A stretch of 24,343 bases of DNA, taken from a virus. The notes below the pieces were generated by a model that worked only from the letters and a program-made list of their open reading frames with translations, searched no databases and was not told the DNA's origin. Shown here piece by piece: positions 21,671 to 24,343 of this stretch. The position numbers and the translations under genes were made by a program. Location of the stretch: positions 1-24,343 of the IMG/VR virus record IMGVR_UViG_3300008517_000257. One strand, given 5' to 3'. The stretch's first letter is position 1. Every line of letters starts with the position of its first letter.

Positions 21671-21936
21671 GCGATCTGGAGACCCTAACCGATGAGATTC
21701 GCGAACTGCGCATCGAGCAGCGTGAAACGCATGATGCCGTGATAGCGATACAGACGACCCTCAAGGTTCAGTGCCCAAACAACGAGCGCCGGATCGGCGA
21801 GCTGGAGCGCAAGTGCCGCAATGGGAACAGGGCTTCGCCCCGATCCGCCTGGGTGGACCCGAAGTTCCTCACCGTCGCGCTGATGGCGATTGCCGCCCTT
21901 GCCACCGCCCTCGCCGCCATCTACGGAGCCCACTGA
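21667..21936 (+). CDS. One-helix membrane protein with coiled coil (XhlA/holin-like topology)
   Basis: An 89-residue protein from GTG 21667. It has an N-terminal coiled coil (LETLTDEIRELRIEQRETHD then AVIAIQTTLKVQ), a C-P-N-N-E-R-R turn and a second short helix (IGELERKCRNG). A single hydrophobic segment near the C-terminus (FLTVALMAIAALATALAAIY) ends the protein. Soluble coiled coil plus C-terminal anchor is the layout of XhlA-like lysis accessory proteins, and the gene directly precedes the endolysin. The ribosome site is weak. It could be a holin partner; the family is not proven. Confidence 0.6.
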   Translation: MSDLETLTDEIRELRIEQRETHDAVIAIQTTLKVQCPNNERRIGELERKCRNGNRASPRSAWVDPKFLTVALMAIAALATALAAIYGAH

Positions 21937-22601
21937 TGCCCCGGCAACTATCCTGGATTGAAAATAACTTCGGCAAGCTCGAATGGACTGAGCATCCCGA
22001 TCGCCGCGGAATGGTCGTCATCGCCGGAGATTGGCTCCTGCACAACCTCACGCGCATCGAGCCCCCCTTCGCACTCTGCGATGGGGGAGCACACACCATT
22101 CGGCAGATCACCTGCCATGCTCTCATCGCCGATCAGCTCGAGGCTGTGCTGGTAGGATTGAAGGATGACAGTCTCACTCATCTCATCAACAGCTTCGACG
22201 GATGCTGGGTCCCTCGCCACATGTGCTGGGATCCGAAACGGTCCATCTCTCATCACGCCTGGGGCATCGCCGTGGACGTCAACGCTCGCCTCTTCCCATA
22301 TCGATCTCGAAAGGCGCAGGACCCCCGGCTCATCGCGGCGTTCCGCCGACACGGCTTCGAGTGGGGAGGCGATTGGAGTACTCCTGACCCCATGCACTTC
22401 GAGATCATCACCCTCGAAACCGCGATCACCGATCAGGTGGGCATGAAGATCGTCGTCAACGACGAGCTCGTCTCCCAGGCCGGCCGCCTTATCGATGGCG
22501 TCCCCGAGGGGCCGCTCCAGCCTGTCGTCGAAGCCCTGGGCGCCACTATCACCCCCCACCGCGAGCAAGGCAAACTCTATATCTACACAAGGAGGAACTG
22601 A
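21936..22601 (+). CDS. Endolysin, M15 peptidase with extra C-terminal domain
   Basis: A 221-residue protein; the ATG overlaps the previous stop (TGATG). Residues 105-114 are SHHAWGIAVD, the SxHxxGxAxD zinc motif of M15 peptidases (His107, Asp114), and 152-156 PMHFE supplies His154. RHGFEWGGDWSTPDPMHFE is typical of phage L-alanyl-D-glutamate or D-Ala-D-Ala type enzymes that cut peptidoglycan peptides. From 169 to the end a second unit, MKIVVNDELVSQAGRLIDGV, then PLQPVVEALGATIT and GKLYIY, looks like the small copper-amine-oxidase N-terminal-like domain common on surface proteins of Gram-positive and related bacteria. It could bind wall material. No signal peptide, so a holin is needed for export. 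Confidence 0.88.
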   Translation: MPRQLSWIENNFGKLEWTEHPDRRGMVVIAGDWLLHNLTRIEPPFALCDGGAHTIRQITCHALIADQLEAVLVGLKDDSLTHLINSFDGCWVPRHMCWDPKRSISHHAWGIAVDVNARLFPYRSRKAQDPRLIAAFRRHGFEWGGDWSTPDPMHFEIITLETAITDQVGMKIVVNDELVSQAGRLIDGVPEGPLQPVVEALGATITPHREQGKLYIYTRRN

Positions 22602-22906
22602 TGAGCTGGCTATCCAAAGGCGTGCGATGGATCCGCGAGCGCGCGAGCATATACCAGAGGGTCAAGGAAGAGGCGCCGGACGCCATTCCTCTCCTCGACG
22701 CGCTCGCCCAAAACGACTATCAGAGGGCAGCCACTGTGCTGCTCGGATATGGCGACGTCGAAGAAGTCCTGGCACCCCTGCCCGCAGCGGTGCGCCAGGA
22801 AGTCGAGAGGTCGGCGCCTATCATCCTCGAGCTGCTGGATCATGCGATTCCCGAAGAGGCGATCATCCGCCTCCTCGAACTCGCGGGAGTCGAAAGGAGC
22901 TCATGA
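22601..22906 (+). CDS. Hypothetical protein in the lysis cluster
   Basis: A 101-residue helical protein with AAGGAGG at 22589-22595, the strongest ribosome site in this block, and an ATG overlapping the endolysin stop. Helices include WLSKGVRWIRERASIYQRVK, ALAQNDYQRAATVLLGYG and SAPIILELLDHAIPEEAIIR. No transmembrane segment is clear. It might be an accessory factor for holin or endolysin, or simply a small late protein. Family not recognised. Confidence 0.65.
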   Translation: MSWLSKGVRWIRERASIYQRVKEEAPDAIPLLDALAQNDYQRAATVLLGYGDVEEVLAPLPAAVRQEVERSAPIILELLDHAIPEEAIIRLLELAGVERSS

Positions 22907-23119
22907 ATGGACTGGGGCAAGTGGATAGACAAGCTGCTCGTGGACCTCGGCCTCGTGGCGATTCCCGTCCTGATGGCCGCCTTCGCGGCCATGCAGGAGG
23001 ACCCGGCCGCGCCGCTCTGGGCCACGATCATCATTGGGGCAGTCCTCGTCGCCCTGCGGCGACTGAGTAATTACCTCAAGCACCGCAACGACCCACCGCC
23101 AGCGACCGCTTCAGGGTGA
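22907..23119 (+). CDS. Two-helix membrane protein, holin candidate
   Basis: A 70-residue protein directly after the previous stop, with AAAGGAG at 22893-22899. Two hydrophobic segments, LGLVAIPVLMAAFAAM and LWATIIIGAVLVAL, are separated by a short acidic loop (QEDPAAP), and the tail is basic then Pro-rich (RRLSNYLKHRNDPPP). Size, topology and place beside the endolysin are those of a small class II-type holin, which makes the inner-membrane holes that release endolysin. Sequence families of holins vary widely, so the call rests on topology and context. Confidence 0.65.
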   Translation: MDWGKWIDKLLVDLGLVAIPVLMAAFAAMQEDPAAPLWATIIIGAVLVALRRLSNYLKHRNDPPPATASG

Positions 23120-23202
23120 TGGTCGGCGCTCAGATGATGTGATGCTGGTGCCCAGCACCGGCCTTGCGATCGCCATCTGACCGCCGCCAACGCGGCCGCG
23201 CC

Positions 23203-23309
23203 GAGGGGGTCGGGCCACCGCCACCCGGCCCCCTCCTGAAAACCGAATAGTGAGGCCGGCGACGCCAGCACGCCGCCGACCGTGCAACCCCCCTGATACT
23301 GGCAGGGGG
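23203..23309 (+). terminator. Two hairpins in the gap after the lysis genes
   Basis: GAGGGGGTCGGG (23203-23214) pairs with CCCGGCCCCCTC (23224-23235): 12 pairs with one T-G wobble and a 9-base loop. Downstream, CCCCCTG (23289-23295) pairs perfectly with CAGGGGG (23303-23309). No T-run follows either, so they may be Rho-assisted or weak terminators. The gap 23120-23355 has no gene I can support; it marks the end of the late operon. Confidence 0.6.
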
Positions 23310-23355
23310 CTGCGGATGCCTTGTTCCACAGATCACTGCCAGGCAGGGGAAGACA

Positions 23356-24144
23356 ATGAAGCGCAACCCGATCCCGTACATCGGCGGCAAGGCGAGGCTC
23401 GCGCCGAAGCTCAGCGCCTTGCTGCCCCCTCATCACACCTACGTCGAGGTGTTTGGTGGTGTCGCCCATCTCCTGTTTCGCAAGGAGCGCTCGCCGGTCG
23501 AGGTCTACAACGATGCCGATGCCCGCCTCGCCAACCTGTTCCATGTGCTGCGGGATCACTTCGACGACTTCGCCGCTCGCCTGCGCTGGACGCTCTATGC
23601 TCGCTCAGTCCACGCCGCCTGGCGCCGCATCGGTCCCACGGGTGACCCGATCGAGGACGCCCTCCGCACCCTCTATCTCCTCCAGTCGTCGATGTGTGGG
23701 GACATCACCAGCTCCTGGGCGTACAGCAAGTCCCGCCGCAATGCCGCCAGCTATGAGGGATCGAAGGACGCCATCACCGCGGTTGCTGAGAGGTTCAAGG
23801 GGGTGGCGATCGACCAGCGAGACTTCCGCGATCTCATCCCTAAATGGGACGGAGCGGAGACCCTCTTCTTCTGTGATCCACCTTACTACGGCGATCCCGG
23901 TGGCTGGTTCTGGCGCTTCGAGGATGCGGATCACGCGGATCTCGCGGCCATTGTCGCGGATGTTGCCGGCAAGGTCATCCTCACCTACTATGACCACCCT
24001 GAGATCCGCCGCCTCTACCACGGGTGGCGCGTCATCGAGCATCACCGGCCGCGCCGCAGCGGCAACTTCTGGGGCCGGGGGAGCCGCCAAGTGTGCGAGC
24101 TCATCATCCTCAACTATGAGCCGTCCACTACGAGCACGGAGTGA
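23356..24144 (+). CDS. DNA adenine methyltransferase, Dam-like (D12 class)
   Basis: A 262-residue alpha-type N6-adenine methyltransferase. Motif X is YIGGKARL (8-15), motif I is YVEVFGGVAHLLF (29-41), YNDADARLANLFHVL follows as expected, and the catalytic motif IV is DPPYY (174-178). Motif I is unusual: the family's F-x-G-G-G/S is FGGVA here, with Val in place of the third small residue. Dam-like phage enzymes often modify GATC-type or other adenine sites to evade restriction; the target is unknown. The gene follows the hairpin-rich gap, with a weak AGGGGAAG site at 23345-23352. It may be transcribed separately from the late genes. Confidence 0.9.
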   Translation: MKRNPIPYIGGKARLAPKLSALLPPHHTYVEVFGGVAHLLFRKERSPVEVYNDADARLANLFHVLRDHFDDFAARLRWTLYARSVHAAWRRIGPTGDPIEDALRTLYLLQSSMCGDITSSWAYSKSRRNAASYEGSKDAITAVAERFKGVAIDQRDFRDLIPKWDGAETLFFCDPPYYGDPGGWFWRFEDADHADLAAIVADVAGKVILTYYDHPEIRRLYHGWRVIEHHRPRRSGNFWGRGSRQVCELIILNYEPSTTSTE

Positions 24145-24234
24145 GCGATCTCACGACCAGACATCCATTCCCACTCATCTGCGCAACAAACCACCCCCAG
24201 TCCCACTTATCTCCGCACGCGACAGTTTCCTGTG

Positions 24235-24343
24235 GTGCTGACCGCGCGGCAGCGCATTGAATTGTGGTGGGAAGCGCACAAGAACGGACTAACAAGCCTT
24301 GACTACGAGACACTCATGGGCTATACTACCACTGGAAGATCGA
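24235..24343 (+). CDS. Possible start of another gene (partial)
   Basis: From GTG 24235 (or 24232) the frame is open to the end of the window and reads VLTARQRIELWWEAHKNGLT then SLDYETLMGYTTTGRS, which looks more like real protein than noise (paired Trp, amphipathic helix). There is no clear ribosome site, and the same bases contain promoter P3, so the reading may be chance. The stretch 24145-24234 shows nothing else that I can support. Confidence 0.25.
   Translation, partial: MLTARQRIELWWEAHKNGLTSLDYETLMGYTTTGRS
24299..24327 (+). promoter_or_regulatory. Promoter P3 (sigma70-like)
   Basis: TTGACT at 24299-24304, 17-base spacer, TATACT at 24322-24327; each box is one base from consensus. It is the best promoter match in the window and points off the right edge. 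It shares the 17-base spacing of P1 and P2 but lacks their TG extension one base before the -10 box. The expected transcript starts near 24334. Confidence 0.6.

Noticed and set aside
21771-21935. Upstream extension of the endolysin frame
   Set aside because: It is a shadow of the membrane-protein gene; the ATG at 21936 has the usual TGATG overlap.
23120-23355. Short open frames in the gap before the Dam-like gene
   Set aside because: Frames on both strands are low-complexity, lack ribosome sites and are crossed by strong hairpins.
1-24343. tRNA genes, CRISPR arrays, insertion sequences or integrase/transposase genes
   Set aside because: Looked for by eye; no cloverleaf, regularly spaced repeats, terminal repeats with transposase or recombinase motifs were found. 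Scan-based tools could still find a cryptic element.

Overview
The window is a GC-rich, gene-dense stretch of a tailed-phage genome or prophage. Every credible gene is on the + strand, with many stop/start overlaps of the TGATG, ATGA or GTGA type and clear Shine-Dalgarno sites. The head genes are of the Mu type: a Gam-like nuclease inhibitor, GpA-like terminase, DUF935-type portal, MuF domain, protease I joined to a gpT-like capsid protein, then gp35-, gp36- and gpG-like proteins. They are followed by a siphovirus-style tail (tube, frameshifted chaperone, tape measure, hub) with no sheath gene. This suggests a transposable-like (B3/D3112-type) or related siphophage. No transposase or repressor is in view, so transposition is not shown. 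The host cannot be named; purine-rich ribosome sites and sigma70-like promoters fit a high-GC bacterium.

Layout. 1-3168 is an accessory/early block: the 3' end of a spore-photoproduct-lyase-like radical SAM gene, a beta-type DNA methyltransferase, two tandem ASCH-type genes (the first short), two small unknowns and a Gam homologue. The last three genes share a near-identical ribosome-site element. 3169-8409 is the packaging/portal block, opened by promoter P1 and a hairpin leader: probable small terminase, large terminase, portal, a small HTH-like protein and a stand-alone MuF domain. 8410-12859 is the capsid block, opened by promoter P2 and a terminator-like UUCG hairpin leader: protease-scaffold-capsid fusion with a strong internal start, decoration-like protein, and gp35-, gp36- and gpG-like proteins.

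12859-21289 is the tail block: terminator-like protein, small protein, tail tube, chaperone with a predicted -1 frameshift, a short tape measure, two small proteins that both end in Asp-box-like hairpins, a large tail hub, a glycine-linker protein and a beta-helix spike. 21299-23119 is the fibre-end/lysis block: a coiled-coil protein, a one-helix membrane protein, an M15 peptidase endolysin with an extra C-terminal domain, an unknown and a two-helix holin candidate. After a hairpin-rich gap comes a Dam-like D12 adenine methyltransferase, then a short stretch with a third promoter, P3, running off the window.

The points most worth testing are the P1/P2 promoter-leader-hairpin cassettes, the internal start in the capsid fusion, the -1 frameshift site, the HTH gene lodged between portal and MuF, and the repeated Asp-box endings in adjacent tail genes. 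All functions are read from sequence motifs by eye; no database search was run.
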